Of a DNA stretch of 64,000 bases, positions 35,867 to 45,681 are shown one piece after another. The first letter of the stretch is position 1; every line of letters begins with the position of its first letter. The stretch spans positions 1-64,000 of the forward strand of contig JAOARX010000005.1 in assembly GCA_025210345.1 (NCBI GenBank), written 5' to 3'. Below the pieces are notes generated by a model, which was not told the DNA's origin, ran no database searches, and saw only the letters and a program-made list of their open reading frames with translations. Position numbers and translations under genes: made by a program. Source of the stretch: Pelagimonas sp. (GTDB taxonomy: Bacteria > Pseudomonadota > Alphaproteobacteria > Rhodobacterales > Rhodobacteraceae).

Positions 35867-36608
35867 GAGACATCGAGCGGCTGAATTCAGACCAGCTCAT
35901 GGTTGCTTTGTTCCCGGCATATCCCTGATAATACGACTTGCCATTTTTCAGCGGCAGGCCCGCCCAGATTTTCGCAAGATTGCGCATGAAGGTCGTGCGC
36001 CCGATCTCGCGCTTGCGAAAGGCCTCTAGCCCCGCTTCGCGCAGCAATTGGTGGGCCAGCTGATCCTGTATCATTGGCGAAAAGCGGCTGTTGGTGGGCA
36101 GACCTTGATTGCGCACCAGCCGGCGCAGGGTCTTGGGAATGAACTGATAGCGACCAATGGCATGCGGTTGCCCCGGCGTGTCGCTGAACCATTTATAGAT
36201 CTCATTGATGGTCATCTCAGAGGGCGCGCGCGGTGGCTTGATCCGAGCCCCGTGATGCACCGCGTTATATCCTTTGGATCCTGCTTCGGCGCGCGCGATC
36301 AGGGACAGGACCGCGTCCACATCCCGTCCCAGACCAGATGGCGCCAAACGCGACAGATTGCGGCCGCGCTTGCCCCCCTTGGGGCGATCGGGAGGAGGTG
36401 CCAAAAGGCTATTACCCGAAGTTCCGGCAAAGAGACTGGCGGATTGATGACCGTCGGCAACATCCCCCGAGGGACGCGATATCAGTGGTCGTGCAGAGGT
36501 CAGCAGCGGCGCAGTCGCGCCAGAAAACAGCGACCCGGCCGATCCTGGCCCGGCGACGACAGTGCCCAACAGGGCCAGACATACCAAAAGCATCCGTTTC
36601 ACGGACAA
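35844..36608 (-). CDS. Exported GH104-like lytic enzyme (endolysin R-like fold)
   Basis: A 254-residue protein with a signal peptide (MLLVCLALLGTVVAGPGSA) and a low-complexity linker to about residue 90. The C-terminal domain has ARAEAGSKGYNAVHHG with the putative catalytic Glu, GRYQFIPKTLRRLV, and NLAKIWAGLPLKNGKSYY; this order resembles lambda endolysin R and other GH104 transglycosylases. It probably cleaves peptidoglycan glycan strands in the periplasm. No phage genes or holin are nearby, so a housekeeping wall role is more likely than lysis. Confidence 0.75.
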   Translation of the reverse strand: MSVKRMLLVCLALLGTVVAGPGSAGSLFSGATAPLLTSARPLISRPSGDVADGHQSASLFAGTSGNSLLAPPPDRPKGGKRGRNLSRLAPSGLGRDVDAVLSLIARAEAGSKGYNAVHHGARIKPPRAPSEMTINEIYKWFSDTPGQPHAIGRYQFIPKTLRRLVRNQGLPTNSRFSPMIQDQLAHQLLREAGLEAFRKREIGRTTFMRNLAKIWAGLPLKNGKSYYQGYAGNKATMSWSEFSRSMSQIFPGRA

Positions 36609-36738
36609 TCACCCCTTCTGAAGCAGCAAGGGAAAACTGGGGCAATTTGGTTGAGATTCGCTTGAAATCCAACGCAACTTCCCGGTTCCGACGAAATACG
36701 CGCCTGACTTTTGTTTCAAATTTTCATGAGCACAAAAC

Positions 36739-36773
36739 AAAAAGCCCGGCAGGATCATCCCACCGGGCTTTTT
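36739..36773. terminator. Terminator of the sat-cysC gene (symmetrical)
   Basis: AAAAAGCCCGG and CCGGGCTTTTT pair across a 13-nt loop. On the minus strand it lies 19 bases after the sulfate-activation gene. Its A/T flanks let it work in both directions. Confidence 0.88.
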
Positions 36774-36791
36774 ATGAATATTGGCCTACGC

Positions 36792-38510
36792 TTAGGACGC
36801 AGCGATCAGACCCATGCTCTCCAGCTTGAGAATGACCTGATGCGCGCAGTTGTCCACTTCGACGTTCTCGGTTTCAACCGAAAGCTCGGGGTTCACAGGC
36901 ACGTCATAGGGGTCCGAAATACCGGTGAACTCTTTGATCTTGCCTTCGCGTGCCAGTTTGTACAGGCCCTTGCGGTCACGACGTTCGCATTCTTCGATGG
37001 TGGTGGCGACGTGCACTTCGACAAAGGCGCCGAACTGTTCGACATCTTCGCGCACCGCACGGCGGGTGGTCGCATAGGGGGCGATGGGCGCGCAGATGGC
37101 GATGCCGCCGTTCTTGGTGATTTCCGACGCGACATAGCCGATGCGGCGGATGTTCAGGTCGCGGTGCTCTTTCGAGAACCCCAATTCCGACGACAGGTTT
37201 TTGCGCACGATGTCGCCATCCAGCAAGGTCACGGGACGACCGCCCATTTCCATCAGCTTGACCATCAACGCGTTGGCGATGGTCGACTTGCCCGAGCCCG
37301 AGAACCCGGTGAAGAAGACGGTAAAGCCCTGCTTGGAGCGCGGCGGCTTGGTCTTGCGCAGCTCTTTCACCACTTCGGGGAACGAGAACCATTCGGGAAT
37401 TTCCAGACCTTCGGCCAGACGGCGACGCAGCTCGGTGCCCGAGATGTTCAGGATGGTGACGTCGTCTTTGTCCTTGATCTCATCCATGGGCTCGTATTGC
37501 GCGCGTTCCTGCACCCAAACCATGTGTTTGAAGTCGACCATTTCGACACCGATTTCGGCTTCGTGCTGGCGGAACAGATCCTGCGCGTCATAGGGGCCAT
37601 AGAAATCTTCACCGGCCGAGTTCTTGCCGGGGCCCGCATGGTCGCGGCCAACGATAAAGTGGGTGCAGCCGTGGTTGGCGCGGATCAGGCCGTGCCAAAC
37701 CGCTTCGCGCGGGCCCGCCATACGCATGGCAAGGTTCAACAGCGACATGGTGGTGGTCGATGCCGGGTACTTGTCCAGCACGGCCTCGTAGCAACGCACG
37801 CGGGTAAAGTGATCCACGTCACCCGGTTTGGTCATGCCAACCACAGGGTGGATCAGCAGGTTGGCCTGGGCCTCTTTCGCGGCGCGGAAGGTCAGTTCCT
37901 GGTGGGCGCGGTGCAGCGGGTTGCGGGTCTGGAAGGCCACAACTTTGCGCCAGCCCAGCTTGCGGAAATAGGCGCGCAGCTCGTTCGGGGTGTCGCGGCG
38001 CGCACGGAAATCATAGTGCACGGGCTGCTGGATGCCGGTGATCGGACCACCCAGATAAATCTTGCCAGCCTGGTTGTGCAGATAGTTCACGGCGGGGTGC
38101 GCATCGTCATCGGCGCCAAAGACCTTTTCCGCTTCGTTCGCCTTGTTCGGCTCCCAACGGTCGGTCACGGTCATGGTGGCCAGGATCACACCCTCTTGGT
38201 CGCGCAGGGCGATGTCCTGACCAATCTCAAGCGAATTCGCGAATTCTTCGGACACGTCCAGCGTGATCGGCATCGGCCAAAGCGCGCCATCCGCCAGACG
38301 CATGTTTTCGACAACGCCGTTGTAATCTTCTTCCGACAAGAACCCCTTGAGCGGGTTAAAGCCACCGTTCATCAGCAGCTCAAGATCACAGATCTGGCGC
38401 GGCGTCAGATCGTGCGATGTGAGGTCAGCGGCTTCGACCTTGAGCTTTTGGGCGCTTTCGTAAGAAACATACAACTCGGGAATAGGAGCGAGGTTATTCT
38501 GCATTGTCAT
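36792..38510 (-). CDS. Bifunctional sulfate adenylyltransferase / adenylylsulfate kinase
   Basis: About 572 residues; two fused domains. Residues 1-390 are homodimer-type ATP sulfurylase: QTRNPLHRAHQELTFRA (the QxRNPxHxxH box) and GRDHAGPG. Residues 390-572 are APS kinase: Walker A FFTGFSGSGKSTIANAL, then DGDIVRKNL, and FVEVHVATTIEECERRDRKGLY. Together they convert sulfate and ATP to PAPS. Two candidate starts, ATG 38510 and ATG 38504, sit in the same frame with a weak ribosome-binding site. No cysH or cysDN genes are adjacent. A GC hairpin lies 18 bases upstream. Confidence 0.95.
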   Translation of the reverse strand: MTMQNNLAPIPELYVSYESAQKLKVEAADLTSHDLTPRQICDLELLMNGGFNPLKGFLSEEDYNGVVENMRLADGALWPMPITLDVSEEFANSLEIGQDIALRDQEGVILATMTVTDRWEPNKANEAEKVFGADDDAHPAVNYLHNQAGKIYLGGPITGIQQPVHYDFRARRDTPNELRAYFRKLGWRKVVAFQTRNPLHRAHQELTFRAAKEAQANLLIHPVVGMTKPGDVDHFTRVRCYEAVLDKYPASTTTMSLLNLAMRMAGPREAVWHGLIRANHGCTHFIVGRDHAGPGKNSAGEDFYGPYDAQDLFRQHEAEIGVEMVDFKHMVWVQERAQYEPMDEIKDKDDVTILNISGTELRRRLAEGLEIPEWFSFPEVVKELRKTKPPRSKQGFTVFFTGFSGSGKSTIANALMVKLMEMGGRPVTLLDGDIVRKNLSSELGFSKEHRDLNIRRIGYVASEITKNGGIAICAPIAPYATTRRAVREDVEQFGAFVEVHVATTIEECERRDRKGLYKLAREGKIKEFTGISDPYDVPVNPELSVETENVEVDNCAHQVILKLESMGLIAAS

Positions 38511-38762
38511 AATCCAGTCGTGATAATCCCGGGCGGCCCGGGTTGATGATTTTCCTTGGCCTCTATCCCCCTGCCCCCTGCAAATCAAGGACGCCCGGAT
38601 GGCTTTTCGGGTGATGATGCCGAAATGCCGCTTTGCAGCATTTGCATGACGCCGCCGAATTTCTGCAATCCCTTGGCAATCAAGACCTTTCTCCCAGACG
38701 GAGAACCCGGCGCGGGAAGGCACTTTGCGAATTCCCGCTGATGCAGGGGTTTGGTTCTTATC

Positions 38763-39911
38763 TTATGACGCCGCCACAAAGCGCGTTGCAACTTCGCCGC
38801 TCATCCATGCCACCTGACCGCCGGAAATTGTCGCAACAATCCGTCGGGTTTCAGGCTGCATGACGATCAGATCGGCGCGCAGTCCCGCCTCAAGACGGCC
38901 ACGATCCTCAAGTCCAAGCATCCGTGCCGGTCCATCGGACAGCATCCGCCACGCGGCCATTTCGTCACAAAGCTCTTTTTCCACGCAGCGCCACGCGGCA
39001 CGGGCCGGTGACGGATAGTGGTAGTCCGACGCCAGCGCATCACACAGACCTTCGGCAATCACCCGTTGCGCTGAAACATTCCCAGCATGGCTGGCGCCGC
39101 GCACCACATTCGGGGCCCCAAGAATGACCCAATCGCCCGCATCCTTGGCCGCCTGGGCCGCCTCCAGCGTTTCGGGAAACTCCGAGATCCGCGCGCCCCG
39201 CGCGCGCCACTGCGCCCGGTCATCAGCGGTGTGGTCATCATGGCTGCCCATGCGCACCCCACGTTCGGCCAACCGCGCACAAAAGCCATCCATGGCGGCG
39301 GGCACCTGATCCGTCTGCGCATGCAGCCGTTGCATCAATTCCAGATGGGCTTCGGGGGAACGACCGGATTTCAGCGCCTGCCCCGTCAGGCGCGAAGGTT
39401 TGCGCCCCTGGGCCAGGCGATCATGCGGCAGGTGGTCGTTGAACACCACGTAACCGATGTTCCAACGGTCAACCGCAGCCTCGGCGGCCTCCAGTTCTTC
39501 CAGAAAATGGGTTTCAAACCGAAGTTGCAGGTGCAGATCCAGCGGCACCGTCGGCGCCACCGTGTGGACGCTGGCAAAGACCTTTTCCGCGAAATCCAAA
39601 CCCCGCATCCCGCCTTCCCAACTGCAAAACTGCGCCAGGATCGCGGTGGTGATCCCATTTGCGGCCAGTTCGGCGGCCACCGCCACGATCCCGTTATCGC
39701 GTTCGCGCAGCGCGCCCCGGCGGGGGGCCATGTGGCGTTCGAACCCGTCCCCATGCGGGTCAATGATGCCGGGCAGCACGTCGAAACCGCTTAGATCCAC
39801 CCTGCGTCCCGTGGTGCAGTCGGTCAGATGCCCGTCGACCATCCCAAGGGGCGCATCGCTCCACCCTTCGGGCCGCATCACGCGCGCGCCCTGCAATGTC
39901 ACATTCAGCAT
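38763..39911 (-). CDS. phnM: Alpha-D-ribose 1-methylphosphonate 5-triphosphate diphosphatase
   Basis: A 382-residue amidohydrolase-fold enzyme. GIIDPHGDGFERHMAPRRG (metal-binding HxD-type block), FNDHLPHDRL, GSHDDHTADDR and LASDYHYPSP are PhnM signatures. In the C-P lyase pathway PhnM removes pyrophosphate from the ribose 1-methylphosphonate triphosphate intermediate. No phnGHIJKL genes are in the window, so either they are elsewhere or this is an orphan. It follows the lipase-like gene on the same strand by 12 bases. Confidence 0.9.
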   Translation of the reverse strand: MLNVTLQGARVMRPEGWSDAPLGMVDGHLTDCTTGRRVDLSGFDVLPGIIDPHGDGFERHMAPRRGALRERDNGIVAVAAELAANGITTAILAQFCSWEGGMRGLDFAEKVFASVHTVAPTVPLDLHLQLRFETHFLEELEAAEAAVDRWNIGYVVFNDHLPHDRLAQGRKPSRLTGQALKSGRSPEAHLELMQRLHAQTDQVPAAMDGFCARLAERGVRMGSHDDHTADDRAQWRARGARISEFPETLEAAQAAKDAGDWVILGAPNVVRGASHAGNVSAQRVIAEGLCDALASDYHYPSPARAAWRCVEKELCDEMAAWRMLSDGPARMLGLEDRGRLEAGLRADLIVMQPETRRIVATISGGQVAWMSGEVATRFVAAS

Positions 39912-39923
39912 GTCAGTCTCAGT

Positions 39924-40718
39924 TCAGTTGTTCGGGCAGATCCCCACACGGCAGGCCAACGCCATAAGATCAAAGCGCTCGGTCCAGTCGCCATGCGGGT
40001 CAAACGCCCCCTCTTCCAGAAACAGCGTGGTTTGCACCATCACTTTGGGGGACTGCATGATGAAAGTATGCGTCACTGGCAAGGTCAGATGTGCGCTCAT
40101 CCCGCGAACTTTGGTCGCCTCAACCGACACTTTGCCATCGTCGATGCCGGGCACGATCGAGGAAAAATAGGGGCTGATCGTGGCGCTTCCGGCGATCACA
40201 CCCAGGGGGAAATCCACCGGAGGCAGGGCTTTGGGCAGATCGCTGCCGCCGGTCCCCAGTTGCAAACCAGCGGGTCCGTTGATCCATTCGAAAACCTCCA
40301 GCGCCCCCAGTTCGTCCACCAGTTCGCTGCCCTGGTTGGGCGGCGCAAGCATGACCACGCGCCCCAGGTTTTCGGGCCGATTCCGCCCCAGCCAGACCCG
40401 CAGCAGGATGCCCCCCATGGAATGGGTCACGAAATGCACGCGGCGCCCGGCACATTCGGACACCGCCTGTGGGATGGTCTGCTCGGCCAGGACCTGAACG
40501 CGGTCCTCGGTCGAGGGATAGCCCGGCGCAAGCGCGTGATAGCCACGCGCCGCAAAGTATTCCTGCATCAAGGCAAAGGAATGTCGTGTGCGCGCCAATC
40601 CGTGCAGAAAGATCACACAGTCGCCGGGCCGCGCGAACGCATCGTCCACGTCCGCTTCGTTCAGGGCAAACCCGGGCGTACCGAGTACAATCAGAATAAG
40701 AGCAAAAACACGGGTCAT
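39924..40718 (-). CDS. Exported alpha/beta hydrolase, lipase-like
   Basis: A 264-residue protein from ATG 40718 with signal peptide ([18 protein letters not shown]). [16 protein letters not shown] carries the oxyanion-hole HG, and [17 protein letters not shown] the nucleophile elbow [21 protein letters not shown] segment contains the likely catalytic Asp, and [10 protein letters not shown] the His, as in triacylglycerol-lipase-like esterases. Substrate unknown. It probably shares a transcript with phnM but has no obvious functional link. Confidence 0.85.
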   Translation of the reverse strand: MTRVFALILIVLGTPGFALNEADVDDAFARPGDCVIFLHGLARTRHSFALMQEYFAARGYHALAPGYPSTEDRVQVLAEQTIPQAVSECAGRRVHFVTHSMGGILLRVWLGRNRPENLGRVVMLAPPNQGSELVDELGALEVFEWINGPAGLQLGTGGSDLPKALPPVDFPLGVIAGSATISPYFSSIVPGIDDGKVSVEATKVRGMSAHLTLPVTHTFIMQSPKVMVQTTLFLEEGAFDPHGDWTERFDLMALACRVGICPNN

Positions 40719-40793
40719 ACGATTTGGATAAGCGGTTCGCGCGCCCATTCAAGGCGCTTGATATCTGACGTAAGGTTAAACGCCATTTCTTGC

Positions 40794-41642
40794 CTATCGC
40801 TTAACCAACGACAGCCCGACCCCACCCAGCACCAGAAGGCTGGCGACCGCGAATTGGACGGTCAGGGCTTCGCCAAGGAACACGGCGCCGCCCGCCATCG
40901 CGATGATCGGCACCGTCAACTGCGCAACCGACGCCACGCTACCCGCAAGCCTTGGCAGCACAGCGTACCAAAGCGCATAACCAAGGCCCGAGGTCACCGC
41001 TCCGGACACCACAGCCAAAAGAACCCCGTTTGGAGGAAACTTGGCGGGCGCAAATGCGGGTGCAGCCAGCGCAAACAGCAGACCGATGGGCGCGACCAGT
41101 GAAAAATTCACGGCCGTCGACAGCAGGGGGTCTTTGGACTGTCGCCCTTTCAGTGAATAAATCCCCCAACCGATTCCCGCCACGATCATAAGCAGGCTGG
41201 CGCTCAGGTTGACCGATTGCGCTGCGGCATCTGATCCGGGCGCCAGAACATAGACCAGCCCGCCAAAGGCGATCCCGGTTCCAATCCAGCGCAGCATCGG
41301 GGGCCGTTCACCACCCAGCAGGCTTCCGCTGAACATCGTGACCTGCACCATCCCGAACAGAATCAGCGCCCCCAAACCGGATTCGAGCCGCACATAGGCC
41401 AGCGAAAACCCAAAGATATAAAGAAACAGCCCCAGCAAAGACGCCAGCCGCAGTTCCGAACGCCAGTGGCCCACATTTCCTAGTGCCGCAACCAGCACCA
41501 AAAGCACCAGCGCCCCGGACCATAGGCGGATCACGCCAAACCAGACGGCATCCAGCCCAGCGTCATATATGCCTGCGCGGGTCAGGACCGAGTTGGCGGC
41601 AAACGCCATCATCGTCAGTGAGGTCAAAAGAAAGATGCGCAT
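40794..41642 (-). CDS. DMT-superfamily (EamA) transporter
   Basis: A 282-residue protein with about ten transmembrane helices in two EamA repeats; LTMMAFAANSVLTRAGI opens the first and ALWYAVLPRLAGSVASVAQLTVPIIA marks the second. The family exports amino acids or other metabolites. The substrate cannot be told. Single gene on the minus strand. Confidence 0.9.
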   Translation of the reverse strand: MRIFLLTSLTMMAFAANSVLTRAGIYDAGLDAVWFGVIRLWSGALVLLVLVAALGNVGHWRSELRLASLLGLFLYIFGFSLAYVRLESGLGALILFGMVQVTMFSGSLLGGERPPMLRWIGTGIAFGGLVYVLAPGSDAAAQSVNLSASLLMIVAGIGWGIYSLKGRQSKDPLLSTAVNFSLVAPIGLLFALAAPAFAPAKFPPNGVLLAVVSGAVTSGLGYALWYAVLPRLAGSVASVAQLTVPIIAMAGGAVFLGEALTVQFAVASLLVLGGVGLSLVKR

Positions 41643-41674
41643 AGGGTCGTTGTACTCTTCGGGGCGGCAAAAGG

Positions 41675-42034
41675 CTATTCTATGCGTTTCACGGGATACC
41701 GTGCGCCGGTTTGATCGATCAGGACCAGCCTCCCGGCGTTTTCAACAAAGAGATCACAGCGCGATTGCCCGGTGATGAACTCAGCACAGACCAGGCCTGC
41801 GGGTGTCACCGTCCAATAGCCCCCGGTGCTTTCGGCGGTGTCCCCATCGAAGGTATAGCTATAGCGCCCATCGTCATAATATCGCGACCGCCCGTTGTCG
41901 TAATAGATCAGGTCACGCCCGGACAGGCGCTTTTCCAGGGCGTCGGGGGCGATCCGCACGTCACCTGCGCGCATGGGGTAATCCTGCGCAAACAGCACCG
42001 TGGGCAGCAGCAAAAGTGAAATCAGGTGTCTCAT
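41675..42034 (-). CDS. Small secreted protein of unknown function
   Basis: A 119-residue protein with signal peptide RHLISLLLLPTVLFA. The mature part has DLIYYDNGRSRYYDDGRYSYTFDG and GYWTVTPAGLVCAEFITGQSRCDLFV. Two cysteines are 11 residues apart. The layout (cue for a beta-sheet protein with Tyr/Asp-rich strands) recalls small roseobacter periplasmic proteins, but I do not recognise the family. It lies between the EamA transporter and smc on the same strand. Confidence 0.65.
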   Translation of the reverse strand: MRHLISLLLLPTVLFAQDYPMRAGDVRIAPDALEKRLSGRDLIYYDNGRSRYYDDGRYSYTFDGDTAESTGGYWTVTPAGLVCAEFITGQSRCDLFVENAGRLVLIDQTGARYPVKRIE

Positions 42035-42076
42035 ACCCCATGACTATCAGTGATTGCGGTCAATTGCGCATCACGA

Positions 42077-45000
42077 TCACGCCACCAGGGTTTCGGCCTT
42101 TTTCAGATCGACCGAAACCAGTTGGCTGACCCCTTGTTCCTGCATGGTCACACCAAACAGACGATCCATGCGCGCCATGGTCACCGCGTGGTGGGTGATG
42201 ATCAGAAACCGGGTGTCGGTGCGGCGGCACATCTCGTCAAGCATATCGCAAAACCGGGTCACGTTCGCATCGTCCAGGGGGGCGTCGACCTCGTCCAAGA
42301 CACAGATCGGTGAGGGGTTCGCAAGAAAGACGGCAAAGATCAGCGCCAGACAGGTCAAAGTTTGTTCGCCACCGGACATAAGCGACAGGGTCGACAGCTT
42401 TTTGCCCGGCGGCTGGCACATGATTTCGATCCCGGCGTCCAGCGGATCGTCGCTTTCGACCATGACCAGATTGGCTTCGCCTCCGCCGAACAGATGGGTG
42501 AAAAGGATCTTGAAATTGTCGTTGACCTGTTCAAACGCCGTCAAAAGACGTTCGCGGCCCTCGCGGTTCAGGCTGAAGATCCCGTTGCGCAGGGTCTTGA
42601 TCGCCTCTTCGAGATCAAGCTTTTCCGCCCTCAGCTCATCATGTTCGGTCTGAACTTCGCGGGCGTCCTCTTCAGCACGCAGATTGACCGCACCCAGCGC
42701 GTCCCGCTGGCGTTTCAGACGGCTCACATCCTGTTCGATCTGCTCAGAGGCGGGCATGTCCTCGGGCTGCATATCGAGTTTTTCAAGCAGGGCCTCGGGC
42801 TGGGTTTCCAGCTCTTCTTCGATCCGCGCCACCGCGGTGGCCACGGTTTCGCGGGCCGCTTCGGCGCGCGCCATACCACCGGCGCGATTTTCGCGCGCTT
42901 CCCCTGCCAGTCGCTCGGCTTCGCGCTCAGAGGTGATCGCATCGCGCAAAACACCCTCTGCCGCGGCCAGGGCATCCTGGGCTTCGGTGCGGCGCAGGTT
43001 CGCATCCTGAATGGCCTCGCCAAGTTCCTCGCGCTTGTCGGACAGCTCTTCGGGCACGGTCGAAGCGTCATCAAGCTCTTCGATGGTTGCCTGTTTGCGC
43101 TCGGCCAGATCCTGCGCGTGGCGTTCGGCGGTTTCCAAACGGTGGCGCCAACCGGACAATTCTTTGGTGACCTGCTGCGCGCGACCCTTGCGGGCCTCTC
43201 CTTCGCGACGGATTTCATCATGTTGTGAGCGCTTGGCCATCATGGTCATCCGCGCGGCCTCAACCGTCATCTTGAGGTCTTCGGCCCTCCCCCGCGCCTC
43301 GTCAAGATCGTCGAGCTCTTCGACCACCTGTTGCGCGTCCAGCAACTGGCCGCGGGCGACGCCGGCTTCATCTTCGTAGCGTTTGACCGCCAAGCTGGTG
43401 CTTTCGACCTTACCCTCGGCCAAAGACAGCTCGGCCTGCGCGCGTGACAGATCGCGGGTGGCTTTGGTCAACGCCTGATCCGCTTCGCGGCGGGCCTCGC
43501 GCGCGCGTTTGTCTGCCTCGGTCAGATCGGCTAGGCGCGACACCAGCGCGTCATGCGCCGCGCGTGTCCCGTCAAGGCGCGCGGTCGATGAGGCCATTTC
43601 CTGTTTGAGCCCCTCAAGACGGTTGAGCTGCTCCAGCCGCATCGCCGCCGCCGAGGGTTGATCTTCGGCCCAGGCACGATAGCCGTCCCAGCGCCAAAGG
43701 TCGCCCTCAAGACTGACAAGACGCTGACCGGGCTTCAACAGCGGTTGCAGGCGTGACCCGTCATCCGACCCCACAAGCCCGATCTGCGACATACGCCGTT
43801 CCAGAACCTCGGGCACGGAGACATGTTGCGTCAGCGCGGTCACCCCATCAGGAAGCGGCTGATCGGTTTCATAAGCGGGCAGCACCGCCCATCCGGTTGG
43901 GCCATCGCCCTCCACCTCGGGGGCGCGAAGGTCATCGGCCAAAGCGGCGCCAAGCGCCTTTTCAAAGCCCTGCTCAACCTGCAAACGATCCAGAATCTGA
44001 CCGCCTTCGGCGGCGTCGCGATCCAACAGGCGCGCAAGGGCTGTCACCTCTGCGCTTAAGGCGCTCATCTCGCCTTCGGCCTCGGACCGTTCGGCACGGG
44101 CCTCTGCCTCGCGCGATTGGGTGTCGGCGCGCTGGGTTTCGGCCTCGGCCAGAACCGCTTCGGCGCGTTCGGACATGTCCTGCGCCGCATCATGGCGGTC
44201 TTCGGCCTCTTCGACCTGTTCGCGCTGCGCCTCAAGGGCCTCGGCGGCGCCTTCAACCATATCCCGCGCCTTGGCGGCCTCGGCCTCGGTGCGATCCACC
44301 GTGCGCAGACAGTCCCCCAAAAAGCGCTGTGCGGATTGGTGGCGTGCGGACAGGCGCGCGACATCTTCGGTGATCTGGGACAGGTCGGCCTCGCGTTCCT
44401 GCAAAATCGCGGCAGCATCCGACGCGGCCTCATGGGCCTCTTCCAGACGTTCGTCCTGGCCGTCGGCCGCCTTGGCCAATTCGCGCGCTTCCCATTCCAG
44501 CTGTTCAATGGATTGCCCGGCATCCCGGTTCAACCCGGCCTCGCGTTCAATATCGCGGGTGAGCTGTTCGATGCGGTTGGCGAGGGTCTTGATCCGCTCT
44601 TGTGCCTGACGCTCCTGATCGGACAGGGAATCGCGCTGCACCGTCAACCGCTGCAAAATCGCCGCCGCGATGGCCTCTTCTTCGCGCAGGGGGGGAAGGG
44701 CCTCTTCGTGTTCGGTGCGCGCTTTTGCGGCTTCGCGGGACAGACCTTCGGCGCGGGCGGCCTGTGTCGTCATATCGCGCAAGATCCCCTCGGCGGCCAA
44801 CCGGGCTTCATCCGCTTCTTTCCAGCGACGGTACAGCAACATGCCCTCGGATTTGCGCAGATCTTCCCCAATTGCGCGATAGCGCGCGGCCTGGCGCGCC
44901 TGCCGTGCAAGCTGCCCCAATTGCGCCGCCAGCTGCTCTAACACGTCATCAACGCGCAACAGGTTGGATTCAGCGTTCTTAAGCTTAAGCTCGGCTTCGT

Positions 45001-45532
45001 GGCGGCGTTGGTACAGGCCACCGATCCCCGCAGCATCCTCAAGGATCTTGCGGCGGGCCTTGGGCTTGGCGTTGATCAGTTCAGCGATCTGTCCCTGACG
45101 CACCAGCGCGGGCGACGTGGCCCCCGTCGCAGCATCCGCAAACAGCATCTGGATATCGCGCGCCCGGGTATCTTTGGAATTGACCTTATAGGCAGAGCCC
45201 ACATCCCGGGTGATGCGGCGGGTGATCTCAAGCGCGTCGCTGTCGTTAAACGCAACCGGCGCCAGCCGATCCGCATTGTCGATTGTCAAAGCGACTTCGG
45301 CAAAGTTGCGGGCGGGCCGCGTTGCGGCGCCGGCAAAGATCACATCTTCCATGCCGCCACCGCGCATGGCCTTGGCGCGGGTTTCGCCCATGACCCAGCG
45401 GAGCGCTTCGAGAAGGTTGGATTTGCCACAACCATTCGGCCCGACGACCCCGGTCAGACCATTCGCAATCAAAAGCTCTGTCGGATCGACAAAGCTTTTG
45501 AAGCCCGTGAGTCTGAGTTTGGTGAATCGCAA
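42077..45532 (-). CDS. smc: Chromosome segregation protein SMC
   Basis: A 1151-residue condensin ATPase. The N-terminal head has Walker A VVGPNGCGKSNLLEALRWVMGE; two long coiled coils flank a hinge around residues 500-630; the C-terminal head has the signature SLMSGGEQTLTCLA and Walker B ICVLDEVDAPLDD. The family-typical N-terminus RFTKLRLTGFKSFVDP begins at a TTG (45532) with AGAAGG upstream, so TTG is taken as the start. Its partners scpA and scpB are not in the window. Confidence 0.96.
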   Translation of the reverse strand: MRFTKLRLTGFKSFVDPTELLIANGLTGVVGPNGCGKSNLLEALRWVMGETRAKAMRGGGMEDVIFAGAATRPARNFAEVALTIDNADRLAPVAFNDSDALEITRRITRDVGSAYKVNSKDTRARDIQMLFADAATGATSPALVRQGQIAELINAKPKARRKILEDAAGIGGLYQRRHEAELKLKNAESNLLRVDDVLEQLAAQLGQLARQARQAARYRAIGEDLRKSEGMLLYRRWKEADEARLAAEGILRDMTTQAARAEGLSREAAKARTEHEEALPPLREEEAIAAAILQRLTVQRDSLSDQERQAQERIKTLANRIEQLTRDIEREAGLNRDAGQSIEQLEWEARELAKAADGQDERLEEAHEAASDAAAILQEREADLSQITEDVARLSARHQSAQRFLGDCLRTVDRTEAEAAKARDMVEGAAEALEAQREQVEEAEDRHDAAQDMSERAEAVLAEAETQRADTQSREAEARAERSEAEGEMSALSAEVTALARLLDRDAAEGGQILDRLQVEQGFEKALGAALADDLRAPEVEGDGPTGWAVLPAYETDQPLPDGVTALTQHVSVPEVLERRMSQIGLVGSDDGSRLQPLLKPGQRLVSLEGDLWRWDGYRAWAEDQPSAAAMRLEQLNRLEGLKQEMASSTARLDGTRAAHDALVSRLADLTEADKRAREARREADQALTKATRDLSRAQAELSLAEGKVESTSLAVKRYEDEAGVARGQLLDAQQVVEELDDLDEARGRAEDLKMTVEAARMTMMAKRSQHDEIRREGEARKGRAQQVTKELSGWRHRLETAERHAQDLAERKQATIEELDDASTVPEELSDKREELGEAIQDANLRRTEAQDALAAAEGVLRDAITSEREAERLAGEARENRAGGMARAEAARETVATAVARIEEELETQPEALLEKLDMQPEDMPASEQIEQDVSRLKRQRDALGAVNLRAEEDAREVQTEHDELRAEKLDLEEAIKTLRNGIFSLNREGRERLLTAFEQVNDNFKILFTHLFGGGEANLVMVESDDPLDAGIEIMCQPPGKKLSTLSLMSGGEQTLTCLALIFAVFLANPSPICVLDEVDAPLDDANVTRFCDMLDEMCRRTDTRFLIITHHAVTMARMDRLFGVTMQEQGVSQLVSVDLKKAETLVA

Positions 45533-45681
45533 ATGCCGAACCTTCTGAGATACCTGACGTTAAACCATGCGGAGAACCCAGGCCCAAGTCAACGCCATCT
45601 ATCGCGTATTTGGATGACCCGCCGCAGTTGTCCACAAGATATTGCGATTTTCGTTTGGTCTCATGTCGGATGACTAGGGCC

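Noticed and set aside
36711..38546. 611-residue plus-strand ORF opposite the sulfate-activation gene
   Set aside because: Antisense shadow of the fused ATP sulfurylase/APS kinase; no motif or ribosome-binding site.
38585..38791. 68-residue minus-strand ORF in the sat leader
   Set aside because: It overlaps the phnM 3' end, lacks a clear ribosome-binding site and shows no recognisable composition or motif.
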